Below, one piece after another: positions 30,936 through 39,194 of a stretch of 64,000 bases of DNA (the stretch's first letter is position 1; each line of letters starts with the position of its first letter). The notes beneath the pieces were generated by a model, which saw only the letters and a list, made by a program, of their open reading frames with translations, searched no databases and was not told the DNA's origin. Source of the DNA: Bombyx mori (Eukaryota; Arthropoda; Insecta; Lepidoptera; Bombycidae); the NCBI RefSeq assembly GCF_030269925.1, contig NC_085118.1, forward strand, positions 17,667,001-17,731,000, read 5' to 3'. The translations under genes and the position numbers were made by a program.

Positions 30936-31074
30936 GGTTAGGTTAGGTTAGGTTAGGTTAGGTTAGGTTAGGTTAGGTTAGGTTAGGTTAGGTTAGGTTA
31001 GGTTAGGTTAGGTTAGGTTAGGTTAGGTTAGGTTAGGTTAGGTTAGGTTAGGTTAGGTTAGGTTAGGTTAGGTT

Positions 31075-31077
<3 letters not shown>
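30936..31077. repeat. (TTAGG)n telomeric repeat, 142 bp
   Basis: The longest array in the window, about 28 pure GGTTA units, between TRAS 3 and TRAS 4. No variant units seen. Confidence 0.97.
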
Positions 31078-31107
<30 letters not shown>

Positions 31108-31452
31108 CTGTATCTTGTGTTTTTTAATCTTGGTTGTTTTGATTCTCGTTAGGGATTTATATGTGTTATATGTAATAATAGTTACTTTGTTTCTCCTTTT
31201 GGGGAGTATGTTTTCTGGCAGATCGCTATTTGATACGTTTCTGTCCATATTACATATCCCCGTGTTATATTCTTTATGCTTATACATATATCTGTATTTA
31301 GTTATATATACTTACTTTACATTTATATATCATACTTTTTATACATTTCCTATACATACGAATATATTGTATCATTATACCCTTGTATTTTTATTTGTTT
31401 CTTATCAGTCTATTTTTGTGTTTATTAATATGTATTTGGTAGTGTATTTATT

Positions 31453-34400
31453 CTAATTGTTTTCATTTATTTTCTTGATGTTGTTGATTATTGTTTGGCA
31501 AAACGAAGTGAAAGAGTTGATTGCAGCTTTCTTTTTTAACATTTCAGGTAAATTATATGGTGACACCTGTACTTCGTGGCACGTTTCTTCGTGGCTGTGC
31601 CTTTTCGCAGCGAACACTTGGCAGTTTTTAAGGAGGTGTTCTACAGTTTGGCTGGAAGTGCCGTCGCAGGGGCAGGTGTCATCTGGTGCTATTTTGAAGC
31701 GATGTAAGTATGTCTTGTGATATCCATGGCCTGTGAGTATTTGTGTAAGCTGAAAGTTTGTTTGTGTGCATTTGTTGAGTTCTTTGATGTCGTTCAGTTT
31801 TGGTAGTAGTGTTTTTGTGTGTGAGCCCTGCGGGGAGCTTTCGTATCTGGCTTGCCAGATGGCGTGGTGTTCTGTGTGAATCTTGTGTTTCACGTAGGAT
31901 ATTGAGAACTGCGAGTAGTCGGGGGCCTTGTGCATGCGTGCGCCGCTGTTGGCAGCCGCATCGGCTTCCTCGTTTCCTATGACACCCGAGTGTCCCTTTA
32001 CCCAGTCTATGAAAATTTTGTGTGTAGTGTGGTTAGCGTGTATGAGTTTGTGTATGTTCACTATGATGGGGTGTGTGTTGCTTCTGTTATTTATCGCGTA
32101 TATTGATGAGAGAGAATCGGTGAAGATGTATGTGTGGGGATGATTTTCGCTTACAATCCACTGACAGGCTTTCCAGATGGCGTACAGCTCTGCCTGGAAG
32201 ACTGTGCAGCTACTGTGTAATTTGTACTTTTTTGTTACGGATGTTTCAGTGTCGCCGGGTCTGTAAAGCACGAATGCGGCTCCAACTGATCCATCGTCCT
32301 GCTTACTTCCGTCAGTGAATACGCGAGTGACCAGAGTACTGTCCGTCATTTCGGAGTTAATTCGGTGTTCAGAGGAGGGTATGGGTTTGATTGTCGGCCT
32401 TCTAGCGGGATGTAGGAGGTCCTTGACGGGGACAGGTTTCTCATAAGAAATGTCATTGGGGAGGAATTCAGTTTTCCCAGTGAGCCTGACTTTTTCGATT
32501 TGGTGTACTTCTCGGATTTTTAGGTCTAGAGGGATGAATTGTGCGAGAGCCAGAGCAGCGGAGGTTGAAATAGTGCGGAATCCTCTGATGGCTTTTAGGG
32601 CAAAACCACGCTGCATGCTCATCAAAGATTTTTTGATGTAGCGCTTGTTTACTATGTGTCCCCACACCCCGGCAGCGTAGGTGACGATTGGCTCGATGAC
32701 TCGGAGATAGATGGTGCGCACGTTCTCGGGATGAGCACCCCAGGTTGGTCGGGAGTACAAGCACAGTTTGTTGAATATTCGCGAGGCTTTTCCCAGGACG
32801 TACTGTACATGGCGGCCAAAGAGTAGCTTTTCGTCCAAAATTATTCCGAGGAGCTTGATCTCCTTACAGGTTTTTAAGATTTGACCGTCCATCTCCACCC
32901 TAAGAGTTCTGGCCTTGGGGGTGAAGGCGATCAGTTGTGTTTTGGAGGCCCCGAATTCGAGCTTGACGCTTTTTCCCCAATTCACTATCTGTTGGAGAAC
33001 CGTGTCGGTGAGCTCCTCTAGGCGATTGACATTTTCGGCGGTGACCACGAGTACCACATCGTCTGCGTAGGCCTGCATGTGGCATCCAGATGGTAGATGG
33101 ATCTCCAATAGTTCATCAAGTATGATGTTCCACAATGCAGGCCCGCACACCGAGCCCTGAACGCAACCTTTTGACGTGGCTCTGGAGACGCGAACTCCTC
33201 CGTGGTCCAGAACGACGCGCCTGTCTCGGAGGTAGCTCTTGATGAGGCCGTAGATATTTTTGGGGCATCGTATATCTCTAAGGCGGTGTAATAGGACCGG
33301 CCACCAGGCGTTATCAAAAGCCGCCCTGATGTCGAGCGAGACGGCGACAACCTGTGACCTCTCTTGTTTGGCTTTTCGTATAGTGTCTATCAGGGTGTTA
33401 ATGGCGTCGACCGTGCCGGTTTGCTCCTTGAAGCCGAACTGTCGTTGACTGCTCCTTCCTGTGACAGATGCCCAATGCATAATCCGTATGGTGATCAGTT
33501 TTTCGAGGAGCTTTCCAAGGACGGGGATGAGTCCAATGGGTCGGAATGAGGTGAGAGATGTGTGGTCGCTTTTACCGGGCTTCGGGATGATTTTTACATA
33601 CGCAGTTTTCCACTGATCGGGGAAGTGTTGAAGGGTGAGGCAGCGGTTCATAATGTTGGTGATTAAGCGGGGGTAAGCGGATGCGAATTGTTGGCATATG
33701 TCAGCTGTTATGTGATCGAGCCCTGGGGCCTTTTTGGGGTTCATGTATTGCAGACACTCCATGACCTCCTCCTCGGTGAATGGTAGGTCATTTTCAGTGT
33801 CTACGGGAGCGTCGTAGCATGCGCGAAGTTGGTGATGTCGTGCTATGGTGTCTGGAGTGTCAGCAGGGTAAAAGTGCTCTAAGAGAGCCTCCGCCGTCTC
33901 TTTTGCACAGGTGGTGAATGTATTTCCAGTCTTAAGAGTAGCTGGTGGCCGTTTAGGGGTGGATTCCTTTAAAAGTCTGTTGGTGAGTGACCATACATTT
34001 TCCTTCGTTTGTAATTCACAGAAGCTGCGGAAGCTTCTCGTCGACTCTGCACGTAGGGCATCGGCGTACAGGGCTTTTTTCGTCTGCTGTTGCTCTATGA
34101 GGTCATCCAATGGTAGGTTCTGTCTCTTGGCCGCACGTAATCTGCGATGTACGTTGATTACCTCGTTTTTAAGGTCCTGAAGACGATCGTTCCACCAAGG
34201 CGGCTTGTGTCTATTCCCAGAGCCTGCTTTTACTCGCATCGATGCCCTACAGGCCCGGTGTAGGATGTCCGTGACTTCCCGAAGGAGCGACTCAAGTCCC
34301 TCTGGGCTTAAGCTTTCAACGCTCCTATCAAGGATGTCTGTGTTGGCCATAAGAGTGTGGAGGGTGTTTCTAAATATTGTCCAATTGGCTTGTTCCGACT

Positions 34401-35136
34401 TGTATAGGAATGTGGAAGTGTTTTCTGCGTGTTTATTTGTGTTTTCGTTGGTGTTAAGTGAGAATTCAATGGCGTTGTGTTGGGAGGTGGGGCATGTGTT
34501 AAGATTTACGTGCCATTCAGAGATGCTGTTGAAGAGGTCGCTGGATGCAAGAGTAAGGTCGATGATGGATGATCTATTGCGGCCATGAGTGATGGTTTCG
34601 AAGGTTGGAGTGTCTCCTGAGTTACAAATGTATAAATCGTTGCTGTGCGCTAGTTCGACTAGTGATGAGCCTCTGGGGTTCACCCTCACGCTCCCCCACG
34701 ATGGGTGCCATCCATTGAAGTCACCTCCCACAATTACTCTCGCCCCTCCTATGTCTTTAAGGAAAACTTCCAGACGCTCCATGGTGCCGTTGGCATCGAC
34801 ATCGGGTTCGATGTACGTTGAGGCTATGTACGTCTTCTTGTTTCCTGCCGTTAGCTGTATGACCGACAGGTTTGCCGAAGAGTATTGGGATAGGCCGAGG
34901 ACTGAGCCGACACCTGTCTTAGCTAGTATGCAGGCCTTGACACGCGCGCCGTCAGAGAATTGGTAAATGTTAATTCCGGGGATGTTTTTGACCTCGTTAT
35001 TTGCGCCTACGTAAGGTTCGGATATTAGGGCAAAATGATATCGTTCGCTGGTGAAGGAGACTAGAAATTCGTGCCAACTGTTTTTTGACTTATCCACATT
35101 GCACTGTAGGAATTTCACGGAGTTAATCGGTGCCAT
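31453..35136 (-). CDS. TRAS ORF2: endonuclease, RT and RNase H
   Basis: 1,227 residues from the ATG at 35136. It overlaps the end of ORF1 by 14 nt in another frame, which points to coupled translation. The endonuclease has LQCNVDKSKNSW (Asn), ISEPYVG (Glu) and VGGDFNGWHPSWGS; the expected SDHN motif reads SQHN, replacing a normally catalytic aspartate. The RT has APGLDHITADI, VSLDIRAAFDNAWW and QAYADDVVLVV with the Asp pair intact. RNase H (VFTDGSKQDDGSVGA, FQAELYAIWKA, DWVKGHSGVIGNEEAD) and a terminal finger (CPCDG...VEHLLKNC) follow. No stops or frameshifts. It would act at telomere repeats; the SQHN change may compromise nicking. Confidence 0.87.
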   Translation of the reverse strand: MAPINSVKFLQCNVDKSKNSWHEFLVSFTSERYHFALISEPYVGANNEVKNIPGINIYQFSDGARVKACILAKTGVGSVLGLSQYSSANLSVIQLTAGNKKTYIASTYIEPDVDANGTMERLEVFLKDIGGARVIVGGDFNGWHPSWGSVRVNPRGSSLVELAHSNDLYICNSGDTPTFETITHGRNRSSIIDLTLASSDLFNSISEWHVNLNTCPTSQHNAIEFSLNTNENTNKHAENTSTFLYKSEQANWTIFRNTLHTLMANTDILDRSVESLSPEGLESLLREVTDILHRACRASMRVKAGSGNRHKPPWWNDRLQDLKNEVINVHRRLRAAKRQNLPLDDLIEQQQTKKALYADALRAESTRSFRSFCELQTKENVWSLTNRLLKESTPKRPPATLKTGNTFTTCAKETAEALLEHFYPADTPDTIARHHQLRACYDAPVDTENDLPFTEEEVMECLQYMNPKKAPGLDHITADICQQFASAYPRLITNIMNRCLTLQHFPDQWKTAYVKIIPKPGKSDHTSLTSFRPIGLIPVLGKLLEKLITIRIMHWASVTGRSSQRQFGFKEQTGTVDAINTLIDTIRKAKQERSQVVAVSLDIRAAFDNAWWPVLLHRLRDIRCPKNIYGLIKSYLRDRRVVLDHGGVRVSRATSKGCVQGSVCGPALWNIILDELLEIHLPSGCHMQAYADDVVLVVTAENVNRLEELTDTVLQQIVNWGKSVKLEFGASKTQLIAFTPKARTLRVEMDGQILKTCKEIKLLGIILDEKLLFGRHVQYVLGKASRIFNKLCLYSRPTWGAHPENVRTIYLRVIEPIVTYAAGVWGHIVNKRYIKKSLMSMQRGFALKAIRGFRTISTSAALALAQFIPLDLKIREVHQIEKVRLTGKTEFLPNDISYEKPVPVKDLLHPARRPTIKPIPSSEHRINSEMTDSTLVTRVFTDGSKQDDGSVGAAFVLYRPGDTETSVTKKYKLHSSCTVFQAELYAIWKACQWIVSENHPHTYIFTDSLSSIYAINNRSNTHPIIVNIHKLIHANHTTHKIFIDWVKGHSGVIGNEEADAAANSGARMHKAPDYSQFSISYVKHKIHTEHHAIWQARYESSPQGSHTKTLLPKLNDIKELNKCTQTNFQLTQILTGHGYHKTYLHRFKIAPDDTCPCDGTSSQTVEHLLKNCQVFAAKRHSHEETCHEVQVSPYNLPEMLKKKAAINSFTSFCQTIINNIKKINENN

Positions 35137-36316
35137 AATCGATTCTGTCGGTGATTCTTAGTTTCATAGAGAGCAATTGTGGGCAGTTGTGTGACGTGGC
35201 GCTGTGTGTGGTGGTGATGGATGATTTGTGTCGGATGTTGTGTTTAACGCAGTTTATGCACTTGAGTACGGCCTTATTAGGGCAGTCAGCTGTCGTGTGG
35301 GTGGACTCACTGCAGTGTGCACAGTATTGTTCGGTGGACGAACACTTGTTTTTAGTGTGGCCGAAGCTAAGGCACTTGTGACACTGCAGGAACGGTGTGA
35401 ACTCCTCTACGTGAATACGTTGATGGTCCACACTGATTCTGCCCAGGCTTATACACTTACGCCAGACAGTTGGCTGTGCAATTAGGATGGCGTTATATAA
35501 GTTGGGGTTTCTGTTGGAGCGCTGGAAACGGAACCGCAAGTCCTCCTTTTGGTTGATTGCGTTAGTGAGTTCCGGGTTCTGTCTGCTGATTATGCTCACT
35601 AGATCTTCAGCGGGAACGTCTTTGGAGACTCCTTTGAGATTGAGCATAGGCAGCAGCCTGCGAGCGGGTTCGGCGTGAATTGTCTGGGAGTTAGTGATAC
35701 GAGTGAGGGTATCGTTCCTTTGTTCTATGTTATCGAACTCGATTCTTAGTTTGTTATTTGATACAGCTTGTACTCTGCTAGGGGCAAAGCCGGAATTTTT
35801 GAAGCTGATGTTGCGCCTCCAGGCCTCGATAATATCCTGCTTCGTCTTTACTTCGGTTTTTGCTGAGACAATAATTGCAGGTTTTGTAGCTGGATATGTT
35901 TTGGGTGTTGGTTTGGTCGTAAGGGCTGGTTTCCGGGGGTTGGGTGCTGCGGCTTGGGCATACGATGGGCGAACTTGTGATTGAAGGGTCAGCGGCGGTA
36001 GTTGTCTATGCCGCTTGAACTCCTCTCTGACGCAAGCGATAATCTCCTCCTTCAAACCTTCGTTGGTGGCAGGTGGAAAGGGGGTTGGTGGTGTCAGTGT
36101 CGATGCGAGTGTTGTTTCCAACACTCTCGTCGCCCTACGAATTTCCTCCGCCGCGGAGCAGATAAGGCGCTTGTTGGCTGCGGTAACACTTTTTCCCTCA
36201 GTCACAGCTGTTGTGATGCAGGATATGAGCTTACGGACGGTTTCGAGGTATGTGTCCCTACTGTTTATGTCCTCTGCAGACGCGGGTAATGTTATTTCAG
36301 GGATTACGGGTGCCAT
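35123..36316 (-). CDS. TRAS ORF1: zinc-knuckle nucleic-acid-binding protein
   Basis: 397 residues from the ATG at 36316. An N-terminal helical part is followed by a Pro/Thr/Lys-rich linker (about residues 85-160), a middle domain (about 165-300) and three Cys/His knuckles starting near residue 312 (CHKCLSFGHTKNKC, CAHCSESTHTTADC, and a longer CINC...HNC). TRAS ORF1 proteins form RNA-protein particles and bring the complex to telomeres in the nucleus. The protein is shorter than the SART ORF1s in this window. The frame is intact. The stop lies 14 nt inside ORF2. Confidence 0.85.
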   Translation of the reverse strand: MAPVIPEITLPASAEDINSRDTYLETVRKLISCITTAVTEGKSVTAANKRLICSAAEEIRRATRVLETTLASTLTPPTPFPPATNEGLKEEIIACVREEFKRHRQLPPLTLQSQVRPSYAQAAAPNPRKPALTTKPTPKTYPATKPAIIVSAKTEVKTKQDIIEAWRRNISFKNSGFAPSRVQAVSNNKLRIEFDNIEQRNDTLTRITNSQTIHAEPARRLLPMLNLKGVSKDVPAEDLVSIISRQNPELTNAINQKEDLRFRFQRSNRNPNLYNAILIAQPTVWRKCISLGRISVDHQRIHVEEFTPFLQCHKCLSFGHTKNKCSSTEQYCAHCSESTHTTADCPNKAVLKCINCVKHNIRHKSSITTTHSATSHNCPQLLSMKLRITDRIDYGTD

Positions 36317-36860
36317 TCATATGGTTGTGTTGCAAAATAATCTCAAAGACACTGGATTCAAGGTAAGGGAGGAGGTAGGGGAGGGTGGGCGGTCAAAATT
36401 TTTGTCTGTTTTTCGCAGGTGTCGCGTCGAAAGGGTGTGGAAAACGTTGGCGAAGAAGAATGAAGAAGTTTTGAAAAGAAACGGCGATTGAAATTGGAAA
36501 AATGGGTGTGCAAAGACAGAAAAAATTGATAGAAACTGTAAATACGGGAAAAATGCAATAAATGAAAAAGTACTCGATATATTTCGCTCAAACTGGTTTT
36601 AGAACGTAGGTTTAATCGGTTCTTATTGTGTGTGAAAAAATTAGAAAGGTAAGTATTATAGTTTAAGAGTTATTAAAAAAATTAAATTTCAAAATGTAAT
36701 GTTTGTATGGTGGAAACTAAGGTTGGTTATAAAATGGAAACTACTAGACGGATTAAGCTCAAACTTGTATTAAAATAAAGATAAAAATTAGTTTTAAATT
36801 GTATCAAAATTTTGTTTCAAACGGCAAAAGTATCTATGAGTTATTAAGAAAATTATGTGT

Positions 36861-36918
36861 GGTTAGGTTAGGTTAGGTTAGGTTAGGTTAGGTTAGGTTA
36901 GGTTAGGTTAGGTTAGGT
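36861..36918. repeat. (TTAGG)n telomeric repeat, 58 bp
   Basis: Pure GGTTA units at the point where element orientation changes: minus-strand TRAS 4 to the left, plus-strand SART 1 to the right. It is the only array flanked by two 5' ends. Confidence 0.95.
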
Positions 36919-37680
36919 TGGTGCCACGCCCTGACCCGTGACAACGTTGCGGCGTTGCGACGTCCGCAGCGCGCGATTGCGGTCAGGGCGGTTCGTGGAT
37001 ACCGCACCGTCTCGTTTGAGGCGGCGTGCGTGCTAGCTGGGACGCCTCCCTGGGACCTAGAAGCGGAGGCGCTCGCTGCGGATTACGCGTGGCGATGCGA
37101 TCTCCGCTCCAGGGGGGAGCCGCGTCCCGGCGCGGCGGAAGTTCGAGCGCGGAAACTTCAATCTCGGCGTGCCGTGCTCGAGGCGTGGTCTCGCCGCCTG
37201 GCGGACCCCACCTACGGGCGACGGACTGTCGAGGCGATCCGCCCGGTCCTCTCGGACTGGGTGAATCGCGACCGAGGACGTCTCACCTTCCGAGCGACGC
37301 AGGTGCTCACGGGACACGGCTGTTTCGGTCGCTACCTGCACCTCGTCGCCCGGAGGGAGCCGACGCCGAAGTGTCACCACTGCAGTGGCTGCAACGAGGA
37401 CACGGCGGAGCACACGCTCGCGTACTGCACCGCTTTCGCGGAGCAGCGCCGCGTCCTCGTTGCAAAAATAGGACCGGACTTGTCGCTTCCGACCGTCGTG
37501 GCTACGATGCTCGGCAGCGACGAGTCCTGGCAGGCGATGCTCGACTTCTGCGAGTCCACCATCTCGCAGAAGGAGGCGGCGGAACGGGAGAGGGAGAGCT
37601 CTTCTTCCCTCTCGGCGCCGTGCCGCCGCCGTCGAGCCGGGGTTCGGAGGAGGGCGTTTGTCCAGCTCCAGCCCCTATGA
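36919..37680 (+). pseudogene. SART ORF2 C-terminal fragment
   Basis: 253 codons in frame from the truncation to the TGA at 37680. They include the RPQRAIAVRAVRGYRTVS block, the LTGHGCFGRYLH block and the terminal finger CHHCSGCNEDTAEHTLAYC. The end is rich in Arg and Glu (KEAAEREREES-like). This is the segment after the RT domain. It has no start and no catalytic domain, so it is only a remnant. Confidence 0.85.
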
Positions 37681-38296
37681 GGAGGCAGTCTCCTCCCGGT
37701 GATGGTCACGGGGCGACCTAAGGGGGTTGAGGCTGCGCCGCACGCTACCGTCACTCTAGCGCGCTGGCACCAGGAGGACGGGACGGCGCGTCGGCGGCTG
37801 CGGACTGCGATGCGGTCCGCATTTTCGTCGTCGCTGTCGTCGCCGAACATACTGTTGAAGAGCAACCCGGTCGGCGGTGTATCGCGTTCCGACCCGGCAG
37901 GCTGGTTCTGGCCCAGCGGGGTATCCCGGAACACCAGCGGCACCGCCCGGGCGGCCTGGTAGGGCCGCCGTACCGCGGAGACCGACGTCGTTGGTCGTCG
38001 ACTATCGCCTCGACGACCCGTCGGTCGGGCGTCCTCGGGGTGGCGCCGCGTGTCTGGTTGTAGTGTTGACCGCGGGAACCCCCCTACTCTGAACGGGTTC
38101 TGACCCCGGACGGAGATCGGACGTCGGGTGTAAGAGTGCAGGGGAGTCGTTTAGTGGGTGGGCCCTAAAATCCTTGGGCCCGCGATCTGCTCTCAACACC
38201 TGCAGATCGTTGAGTCTCACATACCCCGCGCGCCCCCTAGGCGCGGGGACCTCGTAGGAGGTTCGGCCCCCGGCCCGAAAAAAAAAAAAAAAAAAA
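36919..38296 (+). mobile_element. SART element 1: 5'-truncated
   Basis: Plus-strand SART cut at ORF2 codons near WCHALTR (36919), with the rest of ORF2 to 37680, a 597-bp 3' UTR and poly(A) 38278-38296 followed by GGTTA. Poly(A) followed by GGTTA is the SART polarity. It resembles SARTs 3-7 rather than SART 2, but is more diverged and has about 95 bp extra in the 3' UTR (about 37765-37860). Confidence 0.88.
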
Positions 38297-38320
38297 GGTT
38301 AGGTTAGGTTAGGTTAGGTT
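38297..38320. repeat. (TTAGG)n telomeric repeat, 24 bp
   Basis: GGTTA x4 plus GGTT between the poly(A) of SART 1 and the 5' end of SART 2, which begins CCCGGGACCTGGGCGG. Confidence 0.95.
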
Positions 38321-38460
38321 CCCGGGACCTGGGCGGGCCCCCCGGCGCGCACTCAGCGTGGCCGGGGGCTCCGTCTGTGGGGGAGTTTTGCTGGACTTCC
38401 ACCGGGCGCGTCCGTAGGTGGCGGATAACGGGCTTCTGGGAGCAGTCACACTCCCAGGGG
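38321..38460 (+). other. Structured 5' end of SART RNA
   Basis: The first about 140 nt are GC-rich and predict three stems: a roughly 9-bp stem (left arm ending at 38346, right arm 38361-38369), CCACC/GGTGG around 38400-38420, and CTGGGAG/CTCCCAG around 38436-38458. The same stems recur at 45060-45190 (SART 3) and 56615-56750 (SART 6), with changes mostly outside the paired bases. The role could be promoter, RNA protection or particle assembly; none is shown by sequence alone. Confidence 0.5.
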
Positions 38461-39194
38461 TATCGCTCCTTCTTTCTCGTCGTGTCACGGCGGGGGAGAT
38501 TGAGCGACGCGGACCAAAACCAGCACGGGGGGTTCCGGGCTCTCCACGCCCTTCACTGGCTGAAGGGTGTTTCTTCTGGGGATGCCCGGGCCTCCTCGTT
38601 CCCATTTTCCCCCTTCGTTTTTATCTTCCCCTTTATGTTATTTTGTTTTATTTTCTGTTTGTTTTGCCTTCTTTTGTTTTATTTGTCTTATTGGTTTTAC
38701 TTTTTCTTTTTTCATCTTTTTGTTTTGGGGCCACGTCCGAACTATTTTCGGCGTGACCCATCGGAGGTGGCGGGCCGCTCTTGGTCTGCCTTCGTCGTTG
38801 AGAAAGCGAGCCGGCGTTGTTTGCGCTTCTTCCGGCCGCTGGTCGCCATGTCTCCGGCTGCACAGCTACAGGGGAACGCCCTCCAGAGGGGGGTACCGGT
38901 ATACCGGCGTGGCTTCGTGGATTGGTGCTCACTCGAGCGTAGGGCGGTGGTCTGTCGTGCTGCTCGTTGCACTCGATGGACTGCCGGCCAACCCGTAATC
39001 CTCACCGTGTGGGGGACGGGGGCCGCTGCCGCGAGGTACGGGGCTGCGAGGACGTAAACCTCTATAAAAAATACCCCAATCTTAAGCTCTGGCGCCCGGC
39101 GATGGGATGCATGGCTGGTGGGAGACCAGTCGCGAGGGCGTCCCAGGGGACCGTACCCCTGGCTAATAAAAACAGGAAATAACATAATGAAAAA

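Larger units (their letters stand above)
31078..36860 (-). mobile_element. TRAS element 4: both ORFs present
   Basis: About 5.8 kb, minus strand: poly(A) (31078-31107), 3' UTR (31108-31452), ORF2 (31453-35136), ORF1 (35123-36316) and 544 bp of 5' sequence up to GGTTA repeats at 36861. It is the outermost TRAS and the last element in this orientation. The 5' sequence is AT-rich and shorter than I would expect for TRAS1, so either this is a different TRAS family or the 5' end is slightly truncated. Confidence 0.88.

Noticed and set aside
30936..31107. Possible CRISPR-like array because of short regular repeats
   Set aside because: The repeats are contiguous 5-bp GGTTA units with no spacers; this is telomeric DNA in a eukaryotic genome.
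38321..38470. HDV-like self-cleaving ribozyme at the SART 5' end
   Set aside because: I tried to fit the nested double pseudoknot by eye. The 5' bases do not pair where P1 requires, so I report only an unassigned structured region.
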